64,000 nucleotides of DNA from Deltaproteobacteria bacterium. Lineage in GTDB: Bacteria > Myxococcota_A > UBA9160 > JAJDAL01. The stretch is from assembly GCA_029261875.1 (NCBI GenBank), contig JAJDAL010000021.1:124001-188000 (forward strand). Reading direction: 5' to 3'. Of this stretch, positions 26,682 to 34,333 are shown piece after piece; positions within the stretch are counted from its first letter, which is position 1; every line of letters starts with the position of its first letter. Below the pieces are notes generated by a model. The model was not told the origin of the DNA and did not search any database. It saw only the letters and a program-made list of their open reading frames with translations. The translations under genes were made by a program, and so were the position numbers.

Positions 26682-27082
26682 GGTTTCGGTGTTGACACGC
26701 GTTGCGGGGGAAGCTCGATTACACGCTCGGGCGGAACCAATCCAAGCTCGCGCGCCTGAACGGCGAGTTGTTTGGGATCGTGGAGACGTCGGGTGCGGGC
26801 CGCGAGCTCTCTGCGGGCCTTGCCGAGCTCCGTCACCTGGGTGAGGGAATTCGCGAGGTCATAACGCAACCGGATGATCTCGACGCGCACGGCCGCCAGG
26901 ATCAAGCCGGCCAGAAGTACGCCGACGAGGGCCGGCGTTCGGTAGGGCCTGAGCCGTTCTGCCAGGGCGATCCGGGGCGAGCGCCGTGCGCTCCAAGCGG
27001 ACGTTCCCATCCCTCCCACCGCAGCGGACGCGAGCGCCCCCTGTCGGGCACGCACGTGTGCGCGTCGACGAATCCCCATCAT
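26678..27082 (-). CDS. ftsL: Cell division protein FtsL
   Basis: A 134-residue small bitopic protein with a basic N-terminus (MMGIRRRAHVRARQ), one membrane helix (TPALVGVLLAGLILAAVRVE, about 50-70) and a periplasmic coiled coil (VTELGKARRELAARTRRL) ending LGLVPPERVIELP, which is typical for FtsL/DivIC proteins. It joins FtsQ and FtsB in the complex that activates FtsWI. Sequence identity in this family is low; the call rests on layout and on the position between rsmH and ftsI. The first ATG overlaps the rsmH stop (ATGA); the longer frame to 27244 is rejected. Confidence 0.88.
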   Translation of the reverse strand: MMGIRRRAHVRARQGALASAAVGGMGTSAWSARRSPRIALAERLRPYRTPALVGVLLAGLILAAVRVEIIRLRYDLANSLTQVTELGKARRELAARTRRLHDPKQLAVQARELGLVPPERVIELPPQRVSTPKP

Positions 27083-28041
27083 GCGGCTTCCTCCAAACGG
27101 GAGGCAATGCGCAGTCGCGCGGACCGGGACCGCGGATTGCGCCGGATTTCTTCGTCGCTGGCGCCGATCGGACGCTTTGTGATCAAGCGCAGCTCGGGCT
27201 TGCGACCGCAGCAACAAACCGGAAGCCGCGGCGGGCAAACACAACCCCGGACCGCATCGCGCAGGCGATTTTTGACGATTCGATCTTCCAGCGAGTGATA
27301 CGCGATGACGGCGATCCGCCCCCCACCCCGCAAGCTCGCAATGGCTTGATCGATTCCCGCTTCGAGCGCACCGAGTTCGTCGTTGACCGCGATGCGCAGA
27401 GCCTGGAAGGCGAGGGTGGCGGGATTGTGTCGTCGGCCACGACCGACGCCCGCGCGCTGGATCAGATCGAGGAAGTCTCCCGCCGTCGCCACGGGGTGGA
27501 GCTTTCGCTCTTCCACGATCGCTTTGGCGAGGCGCCGCGAGCCGGGCAACTCACCGTATTCGCGAAAGATTCGCTCCAGCTCCGGCTGGGACTCACGTGC
27601 GAGCCAATCTGCGGCGGTGGACTCGCCGCGGCGATCCATCCGCATGTCGAGGGGGGTCTCGGAGGCGGTTTCGGCCCCGAAGCGGAAGCCGCGTTCCGCC
27701 GCGTCGAGCTGGCGGGAAGACACGCCCAGGTCGAAGAGCACCGCGTCCACGGACTCGATACCGAGTGTCGTCAGGGCATTGCGCAGCTCGCGAAACGAGG
27801 CGCGCACCAAATCGACTTGCGCACCCATCGGGGCCAATCTCTGTTTGCAATGGGCCAAAGCTTCATCGTCCACGTCGAATCCCACCAATCGACCTTCGGG
27901 TCCAATTTCGCGAAGCAATGCTTCCGCGTGGCCTCCACCACCGAGGGTGGTGTCGACTACGCACTGCCCGGTCTGCAACGCCAGGCCTTGAATGACTTCT
28001 TGAGTGAGAACAGGCTCGTGCTGGAAAGAAACGTCAGACAC
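27079..28041 (-). CDS. rsmH: 16S rRNA (cytosine1402-N4)-methyltransferase RsmH (MraW)
   Basis: A 320-residue SAM-dependent enzyme that methylates N4 of C1402 in 16S rRNA. Motifs are complete: FQHEPVLTQEVIQGL at the start, the SAM site VVDTTLGGGGHAEALL (about 29-44), LFDLGVSSRQLDAAERGFRF, LDMRMD, TLAFQALRIAVNDELGALE and IAYHSLEDRIVKNR. An extra cysteine-rich stretch near residue 265 (GCVCPPRLPVCCCGRKP) is found in many homologues. Start is GTG at 28041; no good ribosome site is visible, which is notable because the leader upstream is highly structured. Confidence 0.96.
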   Translation of the reverse strand: MSDVSFQHEPVLTQEVIQGLALQTGQCVVDTTLGGGGHAEALLREIGPEGRLVGFDVDDEALAHCKQRLAPMGAQVDLVRASFRELRNALTTLGIESVDAVLFDLGVSSRQLDAAERGFRFGAETASETPLDMRMDRRGESTAADWLARESQPELERIFREYGELPGSRRLAKAIVEERKLHPVATAGDFLDLIQRAGVGRGRRHNPATLAFQALRIAVNDELGALEAGIDQAIASLRGGGRIAVIAYHSLEDRIVKNRLRDAVRGCVCPPRLPVCCCGRKPELRLITKRPIGASDEEIRRNPRSRSARLRIASRLEEAA

Positions 28042-28062
28042 GATATGCCAAGTGTGATTCCT

Positions 28063-28168
28063 AAGAGGTCTGGGGTGCCCCGGAGCATCGAACCCTCAGG
28101 GACGAGTCGCACCCCCCAACACTTCCCGCCCACCGTGGACAGATACTCCGGGGACACCCCAACCTCTT
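28063..28168 (-). repeat. Long imperfect inverted repeat in the mraZ-rsmH spacer
   Basis: Two arms of 23 bases, 28063-28085 and 28146-28168, are complementary except for two single-base bulges. They enclose about 60 bases with a small CCCT/AGGG hairpin inside. In the dcw transcript this would make a strong stem of about 22 pairs ending 21 bases before the rsmH start codon, preceded by another hairpin (28173-28192). It may act as an attenuator, a processing site or an mRNA stabiliser between mraZ and rsmH. The repeat is seen directly; the role is inference. Confidence 0.55.
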
Positions 28169-28172
28169 GATC

Positions 28173-28192
28173 CGGAGGAAATGTCTCCTCCG
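28173..28192 (-). terminator. Short hairpin 21 bases after mraZ
   Basis: A 7-bp stem, CGGAGGA (28173-28179) with TCCTCCG (28186-28192), with a six-base loop, follows the mraZ stop codon. No T run is present. It may cause partial termination between mraZ and rsmH, or form part of the larger leader structure described for 28063-28168. Confidence 0.4.
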
Positions 28193-28213
28193 ACCCCCCT
28201 AAACTAGAACCTC

Positions 28214-28657
28214 CTACGATCCGAGCTGCGCCACCGCCGAGGAGATCTCATGGAAGCGCTCGCGCGTCTCTCCAAGCTCCCGGTCGAAGCGTGCCTTGTT
28301 CCACAACTCGATATGCGGGCCCACGCCCGCGATCGTGACTTCTTTCTCCAGCTCCAGCGCCGCATGCTCCCGCAGGTGCGTGCGCACCTGGATGCGACCC
28401 TGGGAATCGATCGGGCACTCGACTGCGCCCGAAACCAGAAAACGTTGCATGCGCTGAACTTCGGGATGGATGGGAGAGGCGCGTCGCAGGCGCTCTTCGA
28501 TCTCCATCCAGTCTTCGTACGGGTACAGCGCGAGGCACTCGACCAGATTGGTCAGGATCGGTGCTTTCTTGCGCTTCTTCAGGTCCACCCGAAACTCCGA
28601 CGGCACGCTGACGCGGCCTTTGTTATCCATCGTGTGTGCAAATCGACCGCGAAACAT
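28214..28657 (-). CDS. mraZ: Transcriptional regulator MraZ
   Basis: A 147-residue protein with two SpoVT/AbrB-like repeats: MFRGRFAHTMDNKGRVSVPS at the N-terminus and VECPIDSQGRIQVRTHLREH in the second half, each with the DxxGR motif. MraZ forms ring-shaped oligomers that bind direct TGGG repeats and regulate the dcw operon it heads. An array of such repeats lies 48-92 bases upstream of the start. The ATG at 28657 matches the usual MraZ start; an in-frame ATG at 28687 would add ten residues without homology, and neither has a strong ribosome site. Confidence 0.94.
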   Translation of the reverse strand: MFRGRFAHTMDNKGRVSVPSEFRVDLKKRKKAPILTNLVECLALYPYEDWMEIEERLRRASPIHPEVQRMQRFLVSGAVECPIDSQGRIQVRTHLREHAALELEKEVTIAGVGPHIELWNKARFDRELGETRERFHEISSAVAQLGS

Positions 28658-28704
28658 AATCGGGGGCTGCTTCCTTACCGCTTCCATCCGCTATGGGCCC
28701 GGAT

Positions 28705-28768
28705 CCCACTCAGCTACCACTGCTCCCCACTGCGACCCACTATTACCCAGCGCCGCGCAGAAAATCAA
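28705..28768 (-). promoter_or_regulatory. MraZ operator array and candidate dcw promoter
   Basis: On the minus strand four TGGG boxes start at 28749, 28739, 28729 and 28708, with a weaker TGG at 28719, so the spacing is 10, 10, 10 and 11 bases, one helical turn each. This is the known architecture of MraZ binding sites. A candidate promoter, TTGATT (28768-28763) and TAATAG (28745-28740) 17 bases apart, overlaps the first boxes, so MraZ binding would block it. The promoter boxes are moderate matches; the repeats are clear. Confidence 0.75.
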
Positions 28769-28912
28769 CGCAAATGGCCGATAAATCTGAGTTTTTTTTG
28801 GCGATGGAATTTCCAAGCATTCATCCACAAGATCTTGGTGTGTGGCGAAGGCTCGGCCACTAGATCTGGAGGTGGGGGACGGCGGCGTTTTTCGGACGGA
28901 TCGCGTTTTTTT

Positions 28913-29971
28913 TCAGCGAGCGCGGAGGCCGGGGAAATTCGAACCGTGAATCGCCTCTACGCGCTCGAGAAGCCCGTAGAGCGTAGATCCTCGCTCCACG
29001 GGACCCGAGGTGGGAGGCGGTGGGGGAGTGGGATCGATCAGCGCGTCGAGCACGGCGCCGGTTCCCTCCAGGAGCCCCGAAGCCGCATACCCGCCCTCGA
29101 GCACGAAGGCGATCCGTCCACCGCACAGTTCGTCCGCGAGACGGCGAACGATGCGAGACATGGCCTGGAAGCCCCCTTCGCTGATTTCCATCGAAGCCAG
29201 GGGGTCGTCGCGATGGGCATCGAAGCCGCAGGAGACGAGGATGAAATCCGGGGCATAGCGCTGCGCCACGGGCACCAACACGCGCTGGAGGACGCCGACG
29301 TATTCGCGGTCGCCGCAGCCCGGGGGCATGGGGACATTGACCGTCGTACCGAGGCCGCGATCGACCCCAATCTCCTCGAAAGCCCCGGTTCCCGGGTAAT
29401 AGGGGAATTGATGGGTGGAGAAATACAGCACGCTCGGGTCGTTCTCGAACATGTGCTGGGTTCCATTGCCGTGATGGACGTCCCAATCGATCAAGAGGAT
29501 GCGCTCGACGCCGTCCATTCGCTGCAGCGCCCGCGCCGCGATGGCGGCGTTATTGAACAAACAAAACCCCATGGCGCGCGAGGCTTCCGCGTGGTGGCCC
29601 GGCGGACGCACGGCGGCGATGCCCGAGCGAATCTCCCCCGAAACGACGCTGCGTACGAGCTCCACCGCGCCCCCCGCCGCCAGCCGGGCGACTTCGAGGC
29701 TGGCCTCGCTCATGTACGTGTCGGCATCGATCCGTGTGGGGGCGTGGCGAGCGGCCTCCTGGATGGCTTTCAGGTGCCCGGGAGCGTGAACCCAGAGAAT
29801 TTCGTCGTCCCCGGCGGGTCGCGCGGCGATGGGAGTCAGCTTGTCCGCTCGGGCTCGGATGGCTTGTCCGACGGCGCGAACCCGCATTTCGCATTCCGGA
29901 TGCCCGGGGGGTGCGCGGTGCTCGAGGAAGCGATCGTCCTCGACGACGCCCGTGGGTCGCGTGTCGGTCAT
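28913..29971 (-). CDS. Histone deacetylase-like zinc amidohydrolase
   Basis: A 352-residue member of the arginase/deacetylase superfamily. The active site is complete: a His-His pair in VRPPGHHAEASRAMGF (126-127), the zinc ligands in LLIDWDVHHGNGTQHMF (about 160-175), SCGFDAHRDDPLA with another zinc-binding Asp, and EGGYAASGL with the catalytic Tyr. Bacterial members remove acetyl groups from polyamines, acetoin-related substrates or protein lysines; the substrate is not evident. Its start is only 23 bases from the divergent epimerase start, so the two promoters must overlap. It ends 225 bases before the mraZ start. Confidence 0.88.
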   Translation of the reverse strand: MTDTRPTGVVEDDRFLEHRAPPGHPECEMRVRAVGQAIRARADKLTPIAARPAGDDEILWVHAPGHLKAIQEAARHAPTRIDADTYMSEASLEVARLAAGGAVELVRSVVSGEIRSGIAAVRPPGHHAEASRAMGFCLFNNAAIAARALQRMDGVERILLIDWDVHHGNGTQHMFENDPSVLYFSTHQFPYYPGTGAFEEIGVDRGLGTTVNVPMPPGCGDREYVGVLQRVLVPVAQRYAPDFILVSCGFDAHRDDPLASMEISEGGFQAMSRIVRRLADELCGGRIAFVLEGGYAASGLLEGTGAVLDALIDPTPPPPPTSGPVERGSTLYGLLERVEAIHGSNFPGLRAR

Positions 29972-29994
29972 GCTTCTGGAATGATATCCGCAAG

Positions 29995-30963
29995 ATGAGT
30001 GGCCCGCGAAGCATAGCGATCACCGGTGTCGGCACGTTTTTGGGCGATGCCCTGGCGCATCGACTGTTGTCCGCCAAGGAACCGGTCCGCTTGGTGGGGA
30101 TCGACGCCCGAAGGCCTTATCGCCTCGAGGGCCGGATTCGGTTCCACAAAGTCGATTTCACGGACCCCACCGCCGACAGTCGACTCGCGGAAATCCTCCA
30201 ACGCGAATCCATCGAAGCCGTGGTCCACGCGGCGTTTCGCCAAGCACCGACTTCCGACATCGAGTACGACCACGAACTCGAGACGTTGGGAAGCTTGCAC
30301 GTCATGAACGCGTGCGCGGCGGCGAAGGTGCGACGTCTGGTCGTGTCTTCCTCCACCATGCTCTACGGGCCGCGCCCCGACAATCCGAACTTTCTCACGG
30401 AAGCGCACCCGTTGCGTGGACACAAGGATGCGCATTGCGTGCAAAACCGCGTCGAAGTGGAGTCCTTGCTCGACGCCTGGCGCATCAAACATCCCGACAC
30501 CGAAGTTACGGTCCTGCGTCCGTGTTGGATCATGGGGCCGAGTGTCTCCGACGCGGTGGTGCGATATTTCGCGCGTCCGGTGGTCCCCACACTGATGGGA
30601 TACGACCCGTTATTGCAGTTCGTCCACGAAGAGGATTGCCTGCACGCCTTCGAGACGGCGGTGACTTGCGGGCGACCGGGTGTCTTCAACGTGGTCGGTC
30701 CGGGCGTGGCACCGCTATCGACTCTGCTGCGGCTCGCGGGCAAGACGATTCTGCCACTGCCGCCCGCGGTGCTGTACCGCCTGCGCTACTACCCGTCCCA
30801 GGCGCAGTCCGGTGACGCTCCTGCAGGCTTCTACGACTACCTGCGCTATCTGTGGGTTGCGGACGGCGAACGCGGCTGGGAGGCGTTCGGCGAGCCGGTC
30901 TACACGACCCGCGAAGCGTGGATCTCCTTCGTTTCTTCCCGCCGCATGAAGCGGTATCGGTGA
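29995..30963 (+). CDS. NAD-dependent epimerase/dehydratase family protein
   Basis: A 322-residue extended short-chain dehydrogenase. The N-terminal Rossmann motif is degenerate (ITGVGTFLGDALAHRLL; GxxTFLG in place of GxxGFIG). VVHAAFRQAP, the active-site Ser region VVSSSTMLYGPRP with YG, and the later LRPCWIMGP are family features. The usual YxxxK catalytic pair is not obvious after the Ser region, so dehydrogenase activity is uncertain. The stop overlaps the following acyltransferase start (GTGA), a pairing that suggests a shared lipid-related task. Substrate unknown. Confidence 0.78.
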   Translation: MSGPRSIAITGVGTFLGDALAHRLLSAKEPVRLVGIDARRPYRLEGRIRFHKVDFTDPTADSRLAEILQRESIEAVVHAAFRQAPTSDIEYDHELETLGSLHVMNACAAAKVRRLVVSSSTMLYGPRPDNPNFLTEAHPLRGHKDAHCVQNRVEVESLLDAWRIKHPDTEVTVLRPCWIMGPSVSDAVVRYFARPVVPTLMGYDPLLQFVHEEDCLHAFETAVTCGRPGVFNVVGPGVAPLSTLLRLAGKTILPLPPAVLYRLRYYPSQAQSGDAPAGFYDYLRYLWVADGERGWEAFGEPVYTTREAWISFVSSRRMKRYR

Positions 30964-31952
30964 GATCTCCCGTGCCTGACCAACGAGACGAAAGCGAACC
31001 CGAAGAGGAATTCGATAGCGATCTGTCGGGTGCGCTCGACAATGCGCTCGAAGAACTGAGACGCGAGATTCGCGATCGTTTTCCCGCGGCCGCTCAGCCC
31101 GTGCGCGACGTGGATTGGTTCGCGCTGTTCGACGAGCTGCGCCAACGCCTCAATACCTTTGGCATGGTCGAACGCTCGGGCGAAGTCGACGAATTCGGCA
31201 TGGATGAGGTCGTCTTGCGTCGCTCGCGCCCCCTGCTCGATTTCATGCAGGATCAGTATTGGCGCATCGATGTTTCGGGACTTGCGTCTCTGCCCACCAA
31301 GGGGCCTTGTCTGTTGGTTTCGAACCGCTCGGGGATGCTTCCCTACGACGGGTTGATGATTTCTCACGCGGTTTCGCGATGGCAGGGCCACGGCGCGAGA
31401 CCGCGCTTTCTGGTGGCGGATTGGCTGATTACGTTGCCCTTCGTACAACCCTACCTCGCGCAATTGGGCGGTGTGCGGGCGTGTCGGGAAAACGCCGAAC
31501 GCATCCTTCGACGAGCGGGTTGGGTCGTGGCATTCCCCGAAGGCGTGAAGGGCGCGGCGAAGGTGTATCGCGATCGCTATCGGCTCCAACGCTTTGGTCG
31601 GGGTGGGGTGGTTCGTGTGGCGATCGAAGCGGGGGCGCCTCTCGTGCCGGTGGCCGTGGTGGGCGCCGAAGAAGTCCACCCCGTGTTGTTCAAGATCGAG
31701 ACGCTGGCGCGGTCCATCGGCCTGCCCTTCGTCCCCGTGACGCCGACGTTCCCCCTATTGGGCCCCATGGGGCTGCTGCCGTTGCCGTCGAAGTGGAGGA
31801 TTCGCTTCGGGGAACCGATTCCGGTTCACACGCTGGGACCCGATGCGGCCCAGGATGAGCTGTTGATTTCGCGGCTCACCGAGGAACTGCGCGAGCGCAT
31901 TCAATCGATGTTGAATCAAGCTTTGCGGGCGCGGGAGTCGGTCTGGAGCTAG
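30960..31952 (+). CDS. Lysophospholipid acyltransferase family protein with altered HX4D motif
   Basis: A 330-residue PlsC-like protein. Around residue 120 the sequence is LLVSNRSGMLPYDGLM, which aligns with the NHxxxxD catalytic motif but has Arg where the catalytic His should be. Later motifs are present: a FPEGVKGAAK segment (motif III, EGT/S-like), and VPVAVVGAEE. An N-terminal stretch of about 80 residues is acidic and helical. It is coupled to the epimerase gene by a GTGA overlap; a second GTG at 30972 is a possible start. Members acylate lysophosphatidate or related lipids at the inner membrane. The missing His makes activity uncertain unless this is a feature of the subfamily. Confidence 0.78.
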   Translation: MRSPVPDQRDESEPEEEFDSDLSGALDNALEELRREIRDRFPAAAQPVRDVDWFALFDELRQRLNTFGMVERSGEVDEFGMDEVVLRRSRPLLDFMQDQYWRIDVSGLASLPTKGPCLLVSNRSGMLPYDGLMISHAVSRWQGHGARPRFLVADWLITLPFVQPYLAQLGGVRACRENAERILRRAGWVVAFPEGVKGAAKVYRDRYRLQRFGRGGVVRVAIEAGAPLVPVAVVGAEEVHPVLFKIETLARSIGLPFVPVTPTFPLLGPMGLLPLPSKWRIRFGEPIPVHTLGPDAAQDELLISRLTEELRERIQSMLNQALRARESVWS

Positions 31953-31957
31953 CCGCC

Positions 31958-32019
31958 GAAGATACGCGGCGAGGATACGCGGCGAGGATACGCGGCGAGG
32001 ATACGCGGCGAAGATACGC
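31958..32019. repeat. 13-bp direct tandem repeat, almost five copies
   Basis: The unit GARGATACGCGGC is repeated head to tail four times (31958, 31971, 31984, 31997) followed by a partial fifth copy to 32019. The two outer copies have GAAG, the inner ones GAGG. It starts 5 bases after the acyltransferase stop and ends 18 bases before the convergent phaR stop, so it lies in both 3' regions. Copy number is likely to vary between strains. Confidence 0.8.
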
Positions 32020-32036
32020 TTGCGGCGTCGGGTGAC

Positions 32037-32621
32037 CTAGCTGCGCCGGGGCGGCGCGGCGTCGCTGTCTTCTTCGATCACGGTGGCGGGGCGCGCGTCT
32101 TCGATGGATTCGAGCGCGCGAGCAACGCGCTCGAGGTTTTCGTTGAGCGCTTCGACATCTCGACGCCGCGGTAGATCGAGCAAGCGAAAGACCCGCTCGA
32201 CCGAACCCTGAAAGATTTTTTCGAGTTCGGAAACGCCGTCGCCGCGGTTTCCAGCATTTTCCGGGTGTTCTTCCGCTTCGCCTTCGCGCGTGCGAACCAG
32301 CTTTCGCACGTTGCGTTGGAACTCGGTGATGCCTTCGCTGGCGTCGTCCATGCCGCGGCGCAGGGCGCTGTAGAGGACGTCGCCGCCGCGATGAATCAAC
32401 TCGGTGAGGACCGAGCCCGGGACCGTGCGATTCGTGCGCTCGTTGTCGACCAGAATTTGCGATAGAGCGACGGACGTGATGTCTTCGCCCGTCTCATTGT
32501 CCACCACGCGAATTTCCTGGCCGTCCTCGATGAGTTCGGCGATGCCCTTCAACGTGATGTACCGACTCGTCTCGGTGTTGTAGAGCTTTCGATTGGCGTA
32601 GCGCTTGATTAGAACGGACAT
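32037..32621 (-). CDS. phaR: Polyhydroxyalkanoate synthesis regulator PhaR
   Basis: A 194-residue protein. The N-terminal 60 residues carry the DNA-binding PHB/PHA accumulation regulator domain (LIKRYANRKLYNTETSRYIT, GQEIRVVDNETGEDIT). The following SVALSQILVDNER belongs to the second domain, and the rest is helical with a long charged coil (about 85-180). In other bacteria PhaR represses phasin genes and binds PHA granules. No PHA synthase is in the window. The C-terminal part is longer and more acidic than in small PhaR proteins. Confidence 0.88.
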   Translation of the reverse strand: MSVLIKRYANRKLYNTETSRYITLKGIAELIEDGQEIRVVDNETGEDITSVALSQILVDNERTNRTVPGSVLTELIHRGGDVLYSALRRGMDDASEGITEFQRNVRKLVRTREGEAEEHPENAGNRGDGVSELEKIFQGSVERVFRLLDLPRRRDVEALNENLERVARALESIEDARPATVIEEDSDAAPPRRS

Positions 32622-32648
32622 GATGTGGCCCTCAGCATAGCGCGGTCC

Positions 32649-33128
32649 CTATCCCTCGACCGGGACTTTCTGAATACGCGGAGGCGGACGCCGGGTGCGG
32701 GAGTGGGGCTCCCGCTTGGGGCGCTTTGGGCTCGTCTCTTGCGGGGAATCCGGGGGACGACGGATTCCGACCTCCCAAAGGATCTCGCGCAGGCCGAGGA
32801 ATGCGCGCAATACGGCTCGCGCCTCGGGATCCGCGTCGGCCTGCGTTTGCCAACGGGCGATTTCGGAATCGAGTGCGTCCACAATGGCGGAAAACAGCGG
32901 ATTCGAGGTCTGGCCGGACTCACTGGCCAGGTTTTGTGAAACGTCTTCGAGTGCCTTGCTGAGCAGGGAAAGGTAGCGGTTGTGCTCGCTCGCGTTGCCC
33001 GAAAGGGAGATGGACCCGGCGTCCAGAAGGGCCTGGGTGGCGAGCAGTGCTTCGCTGACCGCGCGTCGGCCGTGGGTGCGCGCACGCTGAAGGGCTTCTT
33101 CGCTGCTGGGGCGGCGCGGGGCACTCAT
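32649..33128 (-). CDS. Helical protein of unknown function next to the ArsA-like pair
   Basis: I do not recognise this 159-residue protein. It is mainly helical and polar up to about residue 120 (EEALQRARTHGRRAVSEALL, LSLLSKALEDVSQNLA), then has a basic, proline-rich tail (KRPKREPHSRTRRPPP). The ATG at 33128 overlaps the stop of the first ArsA-like gene (ATGA), and the gene lies 27 bases from phaR, so the four genes form one transcription unit. The helical front could be a phasin-like or coiled-coil partner of the ATPases; this is a guess from context only. Confidence 0.6.
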   Translation of the reverse strand: MSAPRRPSSEEALQRARTHGRRAVSEALLATQALLDAGSISLSGNASEHNRYLSLLSKALEDVSQNLASESGQTSNPLFSAIVDALDSEIARWQTQADADPEARAVLRAFLGLREILWEVGIRRPPDSPQETSPKRPKREPHSRTRRPPPRIQKVPVEG

Positions 33129-34333
33129 TTCGCGCTTTCCGGATCCCGGGGATCTTTCATCAGCTGGACGGCGACCTCCCGCAGACCGTCCACGTCGCAC
33201 ACATCCGTCGAAAGCTCTGGAATGGCGTGCCAGAGCAACCCCTGACGTTGGGCTTCCTCGCGCAGGGAAGCGATCGCGATCTGGTCTTCGTTCACGAGGG
33301 AAGCGTAGTGCGAAGCGGCGCGAATCGCCGCCTCGCATGCGCGGTCCGCGGGGAACGTGTCGCCGTGGGTGGCGCGAAGCGCATGGGTGAGCGCGCTCCT
33401 GGCGGCGTCGCCATGGCGGGCTTCGGGAACTTCCGCGGGGCACGGCCCGCCACCGGGCCAGGCTCGCACCCGGTTGGCGAGGATTCCCGCCAGGGGGAGT
33501 TCGGCTTCGCGCAGGCGTTCGAGGAAACCGGACGCGGGGTCGCTGGTGAGTCGCGCGGGGCCGGTCACGACGAAGAACGCGGCATCCGGACCCACCAGAA
33601 GTTCGCGCACTTTGCGCGCCCGGTTGCGAAAGCCTTCGGACATGCCCTCGAATTCGAGCAAGAAGTTCGAGATCTCTTCCAGGAACCCCATGCCCGAAAC
33701 CCGCTCGATCACCTGCAAGACGCGCTGAATTCCGCGCTGGAAGAGTCGCAAGCCGAAGCGGCCCGCGGAGAATGCCGGGTGCACGAGGAGTGTGACGACG
33801 GGGCTGTCGAGGAACTCTAGCAAGCGTTGCGGCGCTTCGAGGAAATCGAGGGCGTGTTGCGAGGGCGGAGTATCGACGATGACGAGGTCGAATTTTTGGC
33901 TCTCCATCACCTCGTACACCTTCTCCATGGCGGAGTACTCCGCGCTGCCGGCAAGGGCCTCCGAAACGTGTTGATAGATGCGGTTGCCGAGGATCCGTTC
34001 GCGCGCCTCGGTGCTTTCCGCGAAGCGTTCGACCAGGTCGTCGAAGGTGCGCTTCATGTCCAGCATCATGGCGAAGATCTCGCCCTGGGGGGGAACGTCG
34101 AGGGTGTCGAGCACTTCGCGCGACAACGCGGCCGGTTCGTTGCCCAGGTCCCGCACGCCGAGGGCGTCGGCGAGCCGGCGTGCCGGATCGATGGTGATCA
34201 CCAGTGTGCGGCGGCCGAGTTTGGCGCCCACCAACGCGAGGGACGCCGCGACGGTGGTCTTGCCGACTCCACCGGCGCCCAAACACACGACGATGCGTTT
34301 CGAGAGGATCAACGCCTCGAGTTGGCGTGACAT
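33125..34333 (-). CDS. ArsA/Get3-family ATPase (first member in sequence of the pair, larger)
   Basis: A 402-residue P-loop ATPase of the ArsA/Get3 group. The deviant Walker A is GAGGVGKTTVAASLA (about 19-33), switch I region TIDPARRLADALGV, and the Walker B/switch II region LVIVDTPPSQHALDF. The central DPARRL and DTPP motifs match the family. No cysteine metal site of arsenite pumps is evident. The gene overlaps the second ArsA-like gene by one base (TAATG). In mycobacteria two adjacent paralogues (BagA/BagB) form one complex with a hydrophobic binding groove, and the arrangement here is similar. A role in handling membrane proteins or hydrophobic anions is inference. Confidence 0.85.
   Translation of the reverse strand: MSRQLEALILSKRIVVCLGAGGVGKTTVAASLALVGAKLGRRTLVITIDPARRLADALGVRDLGNEPAALSREVLDTLDVPPQGEIFAMMLDMKRTFDDLVERFAESTEARERILGNRIYQHVSEALAGSAEYSAMEKVYEVMESQKFDLVIVDTPPSQHALDFLEAPQRLLEFLDSPVVTLLVHPAFSAGRFGLRLFQRGIQRVLQVIERVSGMGFLEEISNFLLEFEGMSEGFRNRARKVRELLVGPDAAFFVVTGPARLTSDPASGFLERLREAELPLAGILANRVRAWPGGGPCPAEVPEARHGDAARSALTHALRATHGDTFPADRACEAAIRAASHYASLVNEDQIAIASLREEAQRQGLLWHAIPELSTDVCDVDGLREVAVQLMKDPRDPESAK

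Noticed and set aside
31958-32019. A CRISPR-like array
   Set aside because: The 13-base units are directly adjacent without spacers, so this is a simple tandem repeat; no cas gene is present.
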